64,000 nt of DNA from Archegozetes longisetosus. Lineage: Eukaryota > Arthropoda > Arachnida > Sarcoptiformes > Trhypochthoniidae. The notes under the pieces are model-generated. The model did no database searches, was not told where the DNA came from, and worked only from the letters and a program-made list of their open reading frames with translations. Where the stretch lies: contig JAEMBT020000004.1 of NCBI GenBank assembly GCA_018873245.2, forward strand, positions 1,908,573 to 1,972,572, given 5' to 3'. The translations under genes and the position numbers were made by a program. Below are positions 1-12,157 of the stretch, one piece after another. Every line of letters begins with the position of its first letter. The first letter of the stretch is position 1.

Positions 1-3000
1 TACTGTCTAATTTTTCTAGAAAAGTCATTCAAAATCATAATTAATTGTTCATTTCTTAGTGAATTAGATAAAGTTTCATTAAATTTCTCTATAAGTCAGA
101 TCGATATCGAGACTCTATTTATAAACTTTAGTTATTTCTTCGGCTCAACAGAACATCCTTTTGTGAAAAGAATCCAAATAAGAAAAACTTACGAAACTTG
201 AACAAAAAATTCATTGACTACAAGAATAATTTTTTATCGATCTTTCACTTTAAAAATACTGTAAGCCAGAAAAGAGGAAATTTCACAACAGAAGCCTAAA
301 AATCAATTGAGGAAACTTTTTTTAGCTGAAGTACTCTGCAGGAGTAAGAAGGAGCAAACCTTTGCATATAATTAAGTCTGAAATGACTCGACTATCTCTT
401 ACACTCAGATAAGCGTTATGTCATTCTCTGTCACTCAATGAAATGTGAGACGATGTCAATTGATCTCAAATGCGTTTTACGGAATTTACTATCACTTATG
501 CTTATAGCTAAACAAAATATTCCCACAGAATAGAAATATATAATACGTTTATAGCCTTTTTATCCTCTACTATAATACAAATTGATGTGTTTTAAATTTG
601 AATGTTTGAAAAACTAATGTAAAAATTTGCGCATTTTTTTGCTCTGCTTAAAAAAGTTGGAAAGACTACATTAAGGTTGAGATGAATATTTTCTTATAAG
701 TTAATGATTAGATCCTATTTATTCAGTTTGATAGTTATATACATTAAATTTTGGACCTATTGTTTGAAGTAAAATAAGTAATGATTCTACGGAATCATTA
801 AAGGTAGAAAACAAGTGCTTCCTATATCCACAAGGTTTTTTATTGGTTCAAAATCGTTTAAGTATTTCATTAACTTTTGTTTTCATTTTATGTTAATAGT
901 TTTCAAGTCTTCTTCTTATGATTTTATTAATAAACTTCACATAATGTATGTATATTCCTATTGAATACTTGATTTTGCATTTAATTATTTATTTATACAA
1001 ATAATAAATTGCGAGTCATTTTATTACTCAATAAATAATACTTTTATGAATACATTGACTTTTCTTCTTTGTCATGCAGAAAATCCAACCTACAAACCCT
1101 ATAATAAACTTGGATATTCTTGTTTTACGCATTTCTATGCATGCATACAGCTTATCATTGTAATAATCGTTTAATTTCATAACACAAAAGATTACGATTC
1201 TCGACGACAAATATTGCCAAAATTTGCTCAATTCCGTTCAACACATAGGTCTGAAGCCTAAAAACCTTTTAAGATATTTAATTTAATTCATGCTCAAATC
1301 AGATTATGGACAAGAATTTCTATCGATTTGGCTTAAGTCTAGCTAAAGGTTTCTCTCATTTTTCGACATGAAGGACTTGTTCAATCACTTGACAGAATCT
1401 TGAAAATATAATATTGGAATAAAAAAATAGGTTTTTCACTTTTCGACACAAATCGTAAACGATTTTTGTGTAGAATCACAATAGAAAATGAATCGATAAC
1501 TTTTTTCTGAAACATAATTTTTAACAAAACCCTGGAAACAATTTCTGGAAAGTTGAATCGAAATGGACTTTTTTGTTCACTTTACTATTAGATATTATGC
1601 CATTTAGTCAACTTCAAATAATTAGTAACAAAAATGATTAACAAAAAGAATAACATAACCATAAAATTATTCTGTATTTCGGATGTAACTGAATTTTATG
1701 TATAATCTTACTGTTAGAATAAATGGATATGAATAATTAATTTTGCTATTTTTTCTTATAAGCTAATTTATTACTCAGAAGATACCCACTAATTATAGAT
1801 GAAAAACTGCCTCAATTATTAAGGGAGCTTTCTTCCTTTAACACTTAAGCTTTAAACATAAGGTGTGCAAGTTATAAATATAACGACACACATGTTCTTA
1901 TTTAGTGAATGCGTAAAGAATAATAAAATACAAACATAGAATATATGTTAATGCTCGACAATCTCTGCCCTAAAGCGATACATTCTGTAACACATATATT
2001 ATAAATTACTAATACTCTAATAGTATGTGACAAATAACTTTTATCTATATTGAACTAAATGCCAATTTGTTTCTCGGGCATCGAGTTTTCTTTAACAAAA
2101 TAAGGAAATAGAAGAAAATGAATTTTTTATATGCGAAAAACTAGTCGCAATCCATTTGTGATAATGGTATTTACAAAATGTCGTCTCAAACAAATCGTAA
2201 CTTTATTTTCTCTAGTCCTCACTCAAAAATACTTGAATCCTATTCTGAGAAATTGAATTTTATTTCTTTCCTTCTTATTTGGATAGTGTTTGGTTTCAAA
2301 ATCATATTAAGTTATATTAGAGGAAGACTTTATTTATATTTCTCTCATATCAAAAGCTTTGTTTGAATCTGAAAAAAACAATTCACTGTATCGAGGTTCG
2401 AATTTATGCTACTCTATAAAACCCGAATAGCACGTTGAAGAATCAATTTTTGAGCCAATTGAAAATTTTCAAATTGACTTTCAGATCTAAAATGCTAATG
2501 ACACAACTCTATCATTACTACAATCCAACATTATCATAAGGTTTTGCGAGAGAATAGGCAGAAAAGTTTTCAAGGATGTAATTATCATTAATTAATTTTT
2601 CACATTATATTCAATGGGGTTATTAAAGCAGTTTTTCGGGAATATTAGCTCAAAGTTAATGAAGTTGCTAAACAATGAATTTTATAGTCTTGCTCTAAAA
2701 ATTTCTGTACATTCATTCTAATTATGAAAACTTATCTATTCGAAAACCATTAACGAATATGATATCTCAGACAATTGTTTTATTCCAATTATATTCAAAT
2801 GACTTAGTCTCATAAATTCTATTATCACTTCTTTTGTATTTCTAATAAAATTGTGCAGAGTTTTCAGATTCTTTGTACCCTTCGATCAATACTTATCTCT
2901 AAAGGTATATGAACCGAGAACACTCTACATTATAATACAGGAAGAGCTTTCTATTCAACTAAACTAATCAATCAGTTTTATAATTGGTTGTAATCTAAAG

Positions 3001-3346
3001 ACTAGTAAAACCTCTATTGACATTAAGTGAAAAAATGCGTACTAAACACTCTGAAAGAGCGTCAATTTCTCGCATTAAAAGTGAAAAATCAAATCAATGT
3101 ATATATGAATGCAACTGAAAGGCAGTAGTTATTAGTAAAAGAGAAACACAAAATTACGCCATTATTATCATTATAAATGTAACACTAAAACAGCGCATAG
3201 ACAATAGAGAGTAGAATATATAGTGATAGAAACATCTGCATTAGAGTCATGTCTATGATCAGAAACGCGTATATATTCAGTACGATTCTATGCCACTTTA
3301 TATCCATTCTAATTGAGTGAACGGATGCTAAAATCAGCCTCAAGTT

Positions 3347-3375
<29 letters not shown>
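3347..3375. repeat. (GA)n microsatellite
   Basis: Uninterrupted AG dinucleotide tract of 29 bp. It sits about 200 bp before the GC-richer patch at 3560-3960. Confidence 0.95.
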
Positions 3376-3379
<4 letters not shown>

Positions 3380-3559
3380 GCCTCATCTCAATTTTGGTGA
3401 AGGAAAAAATGGAAAATAACTAATTAAATGACGGAAACACGTGTTTGACAAATATTTTGTATTATATATATACAAAAATTGATCGCTAGAATAATTAGTA
3501 ATTACTCTAATTTAATCAATAGATAAGTTAAATGTTTACTGGGACTTTTAGGTCAAATC

Positions 3560-3960
3560 TACGAAAGTATGAGCCCTGAGTTCTATAGCTCAGAACAGAT
3601 TTGGGTAAGGGTTGGGTTTAGGTGGGCTCGGCTTTCAAGGTGGTGTAAATATTATAGAATTTTAGAGACAGGTTTTTTACAAGTTAATTTTGAAAAAATA
3701 ATTTTATAGGCTTGGGAGAAGAGTATCTTTTTATCATATAAAAGGATAAAAGAAAAATGTTATATTCTATTAATTGACTTCAAGACTGAAGTTTAGTCAA
3801 AAATAATTTGCTTATGATCATTAAAGTTTCTTGAATTTTTAGAGCTTGATTTCATTTTCGAAAACAACTCGACTCCAAGCCCATGGATTTATCGACCCCT
3901 GACTTAGAGGTTCGTTCACCGCCTGAACCCAGCGCTCGCCCAAGTCTGGCTGAAAATCAC
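3560..3960. other. GC-richer patch, possible old repeat
   Basis: This segment is clearly richer in G and C than its surroundings and contains G-run motifs such as GGGTAAGGGTTGGG near 3602 and C-rich motifs near 3925-3955 on the same strand, loosely complementary to each other. The minus strand near 3905 reads CAGGGGTCG, which resembles hAT-type ends, but I found no partner end or target duplication. It may be a decayed transposon; identity is unresolved. Confidence 0.25.
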
Positions 3961-4257
3961 TTTCATTGCTATCTCATTGTATTCAGTGCTTCAGTCTTTT
4001 TTAATTAGTATAATCTAGTTTATAACGGATACGTTCAGATGAGTTTCTCTATTGTGAAGCATTTTTGTTGCTTGTCTTTCATGTATACATTAGTCTCAGT
4101 CTTCTTTCCCTCTTATGTGAGAGTGAATTTAGTTTCATTTGCACACATTGTAGTTGTAATTATATATTAGTTGTTAAGGCATTACAAGAGAGTATAAGTG
4201 ACAGAAATTCGTAGAATATAAGCGTTTTTGTTGCGGAATATTATTTGTAGAAACAAC

Positions 4258-4280
4258 GAGAGAGAGAGAGAGAGAGAGAG
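4258..4280. repeat. (GA)n microsatellite
   Basis: 23 bp GA tract, followed by the purine-rich stretch GGTGGAGGAGTAG. Confidence 0.93.
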
Positions 4281-4857
4281 CTTTTGGTGGAGGAGTAGTA
4301 TACAGGAAAGTGTTAGAGAAAATTAATCGATAAACGGTATTCATGTTTTAAGCTTATATTTGCCTACAGTTGAAGCTTTCAGTTAAGAGAATATTTTTCA
4401 CTGATTTTGTTCATGTATTTTAAGCTTGAATTGTGTAATACTTGTGTTTGCTTTTATTTAATGAGTTTGAGTTATTTTTTTCTCTATTTAATCCTAATTT
4501 AGCGAAGACACTGATTTATTTTAAACTTTTTTGCTGAAAGACTAGATTTTTGAATGAGAGAACAATCAATCTTTTTGGATTAAACAATATAATGCTCTAA
4601 ATATACAAAGCTTTAAATACTCTAATTATTTGCTAAAATTCTGGCACTTTTGAAGAATACGATAATAATTTTTAAATATTAATATTTACTGAGAAAAATA
4701 TTTGAAGTTGAACTCATTTTTAGTTAAAAATCAATATCTATCTCAACTCATATCGAACTGATTTAGAACTTTGATTTCTAGTACTCAAAAATGAATTCTT
4801 AAATGTATAGAAAAATACGACTAATTATAGTTTTAACAGTAACAAAGTTCAGTAATG

Positions 4858-4877
4858 ATAATAATAATAATAATAAT
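4858..4877. repeat. (ATA)n microsatellite
   Basis: Short trinucleotide tract of ATA units. Confidence 0.85.
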
Positions 4878-5640
4878 TTGCACATATATTGTGTATCTTT
4901 GCTATGAAATTAGTGTCAGTGATGTCCATACAAGATCTAATCGAAACTACACGACTCTTTTTTTGAATAGCGGCAACTCACCACTTGTTACTTGGATACA
5001 ACCACATCTTCTCTATAACACTATTTTTGTATTCTTATTCTGACTATTCACTAACAATTAAGTACAGATACCTTTATATATCGCATAACTCGCCATAAAC
5101 TATACTTCGCATACCTTTGAAGACTAATTTTTAAAAATTTGAGCTATTTGTTCACAATAAATATGATGAGCTATTCATTGACGGTAAGTATAATGAGCTA
5201 TTTATGAGCTACAAACATTTAAACATTAATTCATGATAACTGAAGTCTTTAGTAATCATTTTCTAACGCCAGAAGAAAGTCTATTTTTAAATTTTTTTAG
5301 TGCTCTTAATGCATCGAAAAATAGAAATAAAATCTTACCAAATATCTAATAACTTTTGAGAGTTTTCAATCTAAGTAGTTATTAGAATTTTAAGCCTTAA
5401 ACGAATAATTCTTTGAGAGGACTGGAGAAAAAGAGAAAGAGATTCTTTCCAAAGGGAGTTGCTTTTTCTGAAAATAAGGCTTTCTTTTAAAGCGTGAGGT
5501 ATTTATGATTCAGAGGCAGTATTAGTACTAGTTATGAGACTTGAGTTTTATTCTGCATAATATATTTTTGTTGTGTGTTTCTAAAATATCGCTTTCATCA
5601 TCATTATCATCGGTAGAGCTTAAGTCTTGGCGTTATTTTA

Positions 5641-5642
<2 letters not shown>

Positions 5643-5696
<54 letters not shown>
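5643..5696. repeat. (CT)n microsatellite
   Basis: 54 bp uninterrupted CT tract, one of the longest pure dinucleotide tracts in the window. The Ser-Leu repeat open frame across it is an artefact of the repeat. Confidence 0.96.
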
Positions 5697-5698
<2 letters not shown>

Positions 5699-8026
5699 TC
5701 TGCTTACTATTGCATTATTACATTTTTATGCTGAGAAAATCTTGGCATCACTAAAATATCTTTGAAAATGTTATATTGTGTGGGAGTCATGATAGTTTTC
5801 GGCGTAGATATAGAAAAATAAAGAGATACTTTTTAGAATTTTTGGACCTTTTCATTTGATTAAAATGAAACTTTTTGTGTCTTCAAAAATATGAAATGTA
5901 TTTTTGGATCACAGTGAAATTGTCATGTTTTCTAAATATAAATGATTTTAATTTTCAATCTTCTAAATTTTGAATTTTTAAAAAAGCTCGTTCAAAAAAT
6001 TGAAACCATTTTATAAATATGTTGCAAGGCTGAAATAATCTTTTGGAGATCGTCATATTTATCTGATGGTAAATATGGAATCGAAAGTTTTACGTGAATC
6101 TTTTTATTAGAGATAAATATCTGATTAATCTGTATTGAAATATTGATTTAATTTGAATTACTATACTATTTGTTGTGTACTTTCTCTCTAATGCCGATAT
6201 AAGAATTGAGATTAAACATAAAGAAATAATTTGCGTTTTAAGCCCTCCTAAGTAATATCTATAGTAATACTTTGCAGCGTAAGCCCTAATCCCGAAAACT
6301 ATGCTCACTATATATTGATATCTCATAAACCGATATACCAAGAGTTTTACTAAAGCTCTTGACTGACTCTCTATCCTAAAATGAAAGCAAAACTATATGA
6401 TTATGAAAAGGAGAAGAAAATGTAATCTAACGCAAGAGATGCTAAGAAACTATTTGTACCAAAGCTTTCAGTTTAATGAGTGACAAATAGCTGATTTGTA
6501 AAATTGTTTCCATTTATTGAATTAAGACACTCTGAAAGTGGCTTTACGTTAATATCGCATTACTTCGTAAACTTGTCACATAAAATATACTTGTTTTCTG
6601 AGCAAACATCTCATTAGTAGTAGATTTTCTGCTCTCATTATACGTAAAATTCAAAAATTGTTCACATTTTCTAAGAGAAACTTCATTTGAATTTCTTTCT
6701 AATTTGTTAGAAAAACTATTTTCTGTTCTCATTTTCTTTTTTACTAAAAAGATTCTTGATTTTCGAGAATTTTTGGCACAAATAATGATAATCTTTTCTA
6801 AAATAACTTCCAGATTATAAATCATTTCTAGAATAAGTAGAAAATAACTTCAAGAATTGGATCCAAAAATGCAGAATAAGTCTTGAAAATAAAAAGAAAA
6901 TTGACTTCTAGTCTAGTTTCTGTACTAATAGTTACGACTGAGTAAAAAGTAAAGTCACAGCAAGTTTCTTTTGAATAATAATAAATTTATTCCCAAACTG
7001 AATTCAAACTGTTTTTATAACTTTTGACTTTAAGCTCCCGAATAGGAGTAATAAATAATTCTTAAATAGAGTTATCCAACAAAAGAATAATTAACTGAAA
7101 GAAGTAAATAACAGTTAAATTGTAGTCTATAATGAATTTTTTACTAATCGCGTATTCGGTAATCTAAGAAGTAATCTGTCAAGGCTTTCAATAATAATAA
7201 CCAATATTAAGCGAAGGACGACAATTTTTATTCAACTCTAATTCATATCTACATCTAAACCATTGGAAGTGGAAAAAATTTGAATGTCATTCGAGGAAAC
7301 AGTTTATGTGAATTATTTTTCCTCATCATCTACTTGGTAAAATCGGAAAAATTGTTTTGTAACATGATAATAGTTATCTAACACTTAAAAGTCGCTATAA
7401 AACCCTTTTAGAAAGTTTTACATTTTGCTTTATTGCCATGTCATCATAATGTTAAATAAGTTACAAAAAACAATAATTCTTACCTTATTTACCATAATAT
7501 GCGTGTTTTTCCAATCATTTACCAGATAAACATCTATCTATCTCTTCATCATAATTAAGTTGTCCAATCCTTATTACTCTTCTAATCGCGTGTTTATGAA
7601 GATATAATCTTCTTATAAGAAGTTTGAATAGATTTTTTGTCATTAATTAGCGGCCTCTCTTTTAATTGTTTGTTTAATTAGAGTCCCATTTATTTCGCCT
7701 CCAAAACGAAATTTTAATAAATTATTAATTCATTAAACTTAGAAATTATTACTCAGTTTCCAACTCGTAAGCAATAAATACGCTAATCAAGATTTTGTAC
7801 ATGACTTGAAACTCGAGATCAGATATAATTCTCATGTTTAGGTCGATTGAAAATCAGGCTAGGAGTCATCGGTAAAAGTATCAGGACTTAAATTCCAAAA
7901 AGTATTCGAAATTGCAAATTAGGGTAAATGTTCTGAATTTTCGAGTGCGTTGGGGCTATGAATGGGAGGGATGTTATCGTGAGTGCATTGTTTCTGATGG
8001 TGTTGCTGAGAGGCCTAAACGTAATG

Positions 8027-8479
8027 TCAGTCCTTAACGTATTTATTCTCGACAAGTCCGATGTCTTGGGTTGATCTATAGGTGCAATTGAAATGGATGG
8101 CATCAGATCGCGGCCCTTCCAGACACTGAAGATGAAGACAACAGCAGAATATATTCCTAAGAGTTTCCTTAAAAGCTTCGCGAAATTCTCGATTAAAGTA
8201 GGCGTAAATGATTGGATTCATGGCTGAGTTGAAATATCCGATCCAGAATAGTATGTCAACCATTATTTTGGGTGTATTGCAAGCAGCACCGCAAATGGTG
8301 GACGCCACGTACCAAATGAAGAATGGAAGCCAGCATAAGATGAACGCACCCATTATTATGCCTAATGTTTTGGCCGCTTTGTGTTCGCGTTTCATTTTAT
8401 TAATTGTGCGCTTTGTTGGCGTCGAAGAACCCGATTCCGGATCGTCACCGTGAGAGTTACGGTGCGGAGGGGCCTGAAC
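8027..8479 (-). CDS. Beta-type octopamine receptor, exon 2 (TM6-TM7 and tail)
   Basis: Terminal exon of the receptor whose first exon lies at 11192-12157. It encodes residues 323-472: the end of the third cytoplasmic loop, TM6 with the CWLP motif (about residues 371-374), TM7 with NPIIY (about 410-414), then a short tail with a CCC cluster that family members use for palmitoylation. The exon start at 8479 follows a CAG acceptor and keeps phase 0; a second CAG six bases downstream is an equally phased alternative that would drop two residues. The stop is TGA at 8029-8027. The tail ends about 50 residues after NPxxY, so the receptor looks complete. The boundary is inferred from splice motifs, not from transcripts. 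Confidence 0.92.
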   Translation of the reverse strand, partial: VQAPPHRNSHGDDPESGSSTPTKRTINKMKREHKAAKTLGIIMGAFILCWLPFFIWYVASTICGAACNTPKIMVDILFWIGYFNSAMNPIIYAYFNREFREAFKETLRNIFCCCLHLQCLEGPRSDAIHFNCTYRSTQDIGLVENKYVKD

Positions 8480-11191
8480 CTGATCAAAAATGAGGGAGAT
8501 ATTAGTAATTTGGCAGTTGATGCGCTTTTTAACTCTAAAACTATTTTCATCTTATGCACAAATAAATCGTTCTTGTGCTAATAAATCGGCTAAGAGCTAT
8601 GCTACTAGAGCTCAGTCTTCCTTGGTTTTTAAAATGACATACTTTCTGCGGGATACTAAGCCTTAGAATTACGTTTTGATCAAAAATTTGAATCTTATAT
8701 GTTATAACTTATGACTCATAATTTCATTTGATAAATAAGTGAACCTTTATTTAGGAAAAGAACATATTAACTGGTGTACTATCAGGAATTTAATGCTTTA
8801 GTCTCTGAGTAGCCTCTGTCTACTAAGATCCATAAAGGGCTTAACTAATATAAAATTTCCCCTATGATTGATAATCAAGCCATTAGTAATACAATCAGAG
8901 ATTCATTATCATTTCATATATATTTTTAACCAATTGCTCACTAATATAATCTTATCTCATGTGTAAGTCTTTTAACTCAGAGATTAACGCATTGAATTAG
9001 ACCTATCAAGTTTTTCAACTTGTGTATTTTGCACTAAATAACTTGTAAAGTAGATTTTTTCGCAAAAAATCCAATTTCAATCAAATTTAGCCAAGTTTTT
9101 GTTTACTGAAATGTGCTCTTAGGACTTGAAGCTGATTATATTTCCGGCCTTGTCTTTCATTGCTATTCATTTACACTAAATATTGATTTTTTCTAAAGAA
9201 TTTCTCTTTGACTTGTTCTGACTCGAATTACATTCAGTTTCAAGTGTTCGCTCTCTTTGCTTCAAATTTAAAAATTTATTTGCATTAGATATTGATTTTT
9301 CAAATTTTTCTTCAACTAATCTTGTTTTAGGAGCTACGCAAATATTGTTTGCAATAATAATTGTCAACGTCTAATTTGCCTACGAGTCAATGAAAAACTG
9401 TCTCTAAGCTTAAAATTTGAACTCTTCTGCTAACTAATTATCACTTGCAGCAATGATTTATCTAACTTAAATATCAAAAATACTTAAATTTGATTGGTAA
9501 TTAGTAGGCTGTTTTCTGTTGATAACATCTTTTCCTAAGATCTTGAATTTGTTTTGTAGTAAATCATTGATTTCTATTTGCGTCAAAACTTTTACAGAGT
9601 TTTAAAACATAAATGTTATTGAAAATGCTTGCAACTAATTTTTGAGTCCTTAAAACTTGTTGAAAGAGTTTTGATTTTTCTTACTGTCACAAATGATTGA
9701 CATTTATTTATTTATACTGAATATAAATTTTTGTCTAATTCCAATATCAAATAACTTAAGATAAAAATATTGTGATTTAAAGAGTAACTTAAGTGACTAC
9801 GAACAAGTCAGCTATCATTTGATCAACGTATAGACTAAAAACTTGTTTTAATATTTTCAATGTTTTTTCATTGCTTTACATAAATTCTAATTGGCTTATA
9901 TTAGAATACATTCATCAAATATTTTAGAGAGATTTCACTTAAATGAATGCAAAACAAATTTTGCTAACAATTATTTATTGATTCAAATTTGCTGTTGCTT
10001 CCATTGGTTTACATCTCAAGTCATGACATTGAGTGAGAAATTGCAAAATATCAAAACGTTCAAAATTTAACATTGAATTAGAGAACAATTTTCAGAAAAT
10101 CTAACTTTTCATTCAAAAAGTTGATTCATTTCTAAAAAACTCAAATTAATCACTTTATTAATACTTAAATACTCAGTCAAATTTGAATGATCAATGTTAC
10201 TAAACCTGTTGTTCTCTATAAACTAATTAGCATTATATCAATTAAAATGCTGTTATTGAAAAATTTCATTTTAATATAAATCCTCTCATTAGTGAATATA
10301 AGAATACTCTGATGACTGAAAACTTTGATATGATTCTATACGCATCATATTATGTAACATTATTATAGCTTGGTGCATTATACATGCAGTAACAGATCTC
10401 TATTTGTATACGATCCTAATTAACTGCTTTAAAAATATAATGCCAAATTCAAAATTAATTTATTAAAATTTATGCCTCAGTTTTTTAGCTGCAAAAGATT
10501 AATGATTCTTAATCTCAGAAATAAAGTGCGTATTCAGAATAATATTATTCCTGAACATTGTTATCATAATAATTATGGTATTATATTAAATTAAGTAAAA
10601 CCAAAAAATTTCTGCATAAAGATTATCAACTGAACCTCTGACTTTACGTTTGAAATGACTTTTTATGATGGAGGCACAAATTGAGTTTGTTTCTGATTAT
10701 AATCTCATTTAGCTTCAAATTTTACAATTCAAACAGTTATATAATGATGTGAAAAGATTTAAATATTTGTTTTTACGAGTATTTCAAGTCATAAAATCTG
10801 ATCTTTTAGAGGAAGTTGTATTTTAGCTAGAAAAGTTGATTTTAGTAAAGATAAAAGGTTAAAACTTCAATAAATTGTGATGATTTTCATAAAATGTTTT
10901 GAGAGTTAAGTTGGTTTAGAGCAAAAAATGTCGAGAGATTTCACATTTCTAGTTTACACACAGGAAACCTGAACAAACCTCAGAAACTTAGCATTAAATG
11001 TTAGCTTAGCTGACAATAAAATGTCATTTGCTGTATAAATAGCTATTAACAAAAAAGAATTCAACTCAGGCTATATCGAAAAATCAAAGCGTAGCTTATA
11101 GTTCTCTAATTGAAAATAAAAAATTTCAAACTTTACTCAACGTTTTATAGACTGGTAAAATAAATTAAAGATAAACTAAGAAGATTCATAC
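8480..11191 (-). other. Intron of the octopamine receptor gene
   Basis: The donor is CAG|GTATGA at 11192/11191 and the acceptor is CAG at 8482-8480, both phase 0, splitting the third cytoplasmic loop between TM5 and TM6. The 2.7 kb between them is AT-rich and I see no coding exon, repeat or RNA gene inside it. A small alternative exon extending the loop cannot be excluded. Confidence 0.75.
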
Positions 11192-12157
11192 CTGAATGGA
11201 ATTAGTGGCATCAGTCGAATTCCTAGCCTGATGGTTATGATGATTAGTATTGCTAGCCATTTGCTGAGATCTATAAATAAACTTCTCCTGTTTAATGGCC
11301 TCAACATAAATCTTATAATAAGCAGTTAACATAAAACCGCACGGCAACCAAAATGACACAGTACTTGATATAATAGCATAGGGAATGTTAACTTCCCAAT
11401 TGCACTCTTCTGGATGTAAAGTACGTTTTCGCAGATATTCTTCCGTGGTATACAGACCGGTAAATATAGGGATGTATGAGATGAGCGCCGATGCGATCCA
11501 GACAAAGGTTATCATAATTCCGACCCTTTTGGTCGTTATTTTCATTGGATAGTCCAGCGGTTTAATGATAGCATAGTACCTGTCGTACGAAATGCATGAT
11601 AAGTGCATTATCGATGCCGTACTGAATAGTACGTCACACGAGTTCCAGAAGTCACAGATGATAACATTGAACAGCCATTTGCCGGATATGGCTACCGAAG
11701 CGTTGAATGTCATGGCGAATACGGCCACTAAGATGTCGGCGCACGCCAGCGATACTATGAAGTAATTTGTGGTTATTCTTAGCTTATGGTGTCTGCAGAC
11801 GGATATTATGACTAATAGATTGCCGAAAATTGCGGCCAATATTATAGTACTTAATAGTATCACTTTTATCACTATTACTAAAATGTCGGTCCAGTCATAG
11901 CTTTCGGATCCTGGACCAGTTTCTGTGAAATTCTGCATACCATTGATTAAAATTTCAGATTTTGAGGTTGTTGTTGTCACCAAGAGCTCGTTTAATTGGG
12001 ATACTGTTGGGGTTGTGTTGAATATATTGAATACTAGGTGACCCATTGCTGAGATTGTTGGCGACGATGAACTTGATGATGTGTTGAGCTGCGGCTGTGA
12101 ATAGTCTGATTTACTCATAGCTAGAGAAGCGAAATATAAAAGGAAATTATTTATCAT
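11192..12157 (-). CDS. Beta-type octopamine receptor, exon 1 (N-terminus to TM5)
   Basis: A rhodopsin-class G-protein-coupled receptor; family members bind octopamine at the neuronal or muscle plasma membrane and usually raise cAMP. Exon 1 encodes residues 1-322. A Ser/Thr-rich N-terminal region with NFT and NTT sequons precedes TM1 (about 92-120, GNLLVI), TM2 (133-153, LACAD), TM3 (about 170-190) with amine-binding Asp175, DRY at 192-194, TM4 (212-232) and TM5 (258-284) with the SST serine/threonine cluster. Cys168 and Cys252 are placed for the conserved disulfide. The stretches FNASVAISGKW and TTEEYLRKRTLHPEECN match the beta octopamine subgroup better than dopamine or alpha octopamine receptors. 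An in-frame TAA lies two codons before the chosen ATG; Met14 is an alternative start. Untranslated exons further upstream are likely but not placed. The subtype (beta 1, 2 or 3) cannot be settled here. Confidence 0.93.

Larger units (their letters stand above)
1..7880. other. Gene-free AT-rich stretch
   Basis: I found no supportable exon, RNA gene or intact transposon here. Open frames are short, AT-rich and composed mostly of Phe, Ile, Leu, Lys and Ser, as expected by chance. The stretch lies downstream of the minus-strand octopamine receptor. Its only clear structures are the microsatellites listed separately and a locally GC-richer patch at about 3560-3960. Confidence 0.6.

Noticed and set aside
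8208..8581. Plus-strand frames over the octopamine receptor exon 2
   Set aside because: Antisense shadows; the minus strand encodes TM6-TM7 with CWLP and NPxxY.
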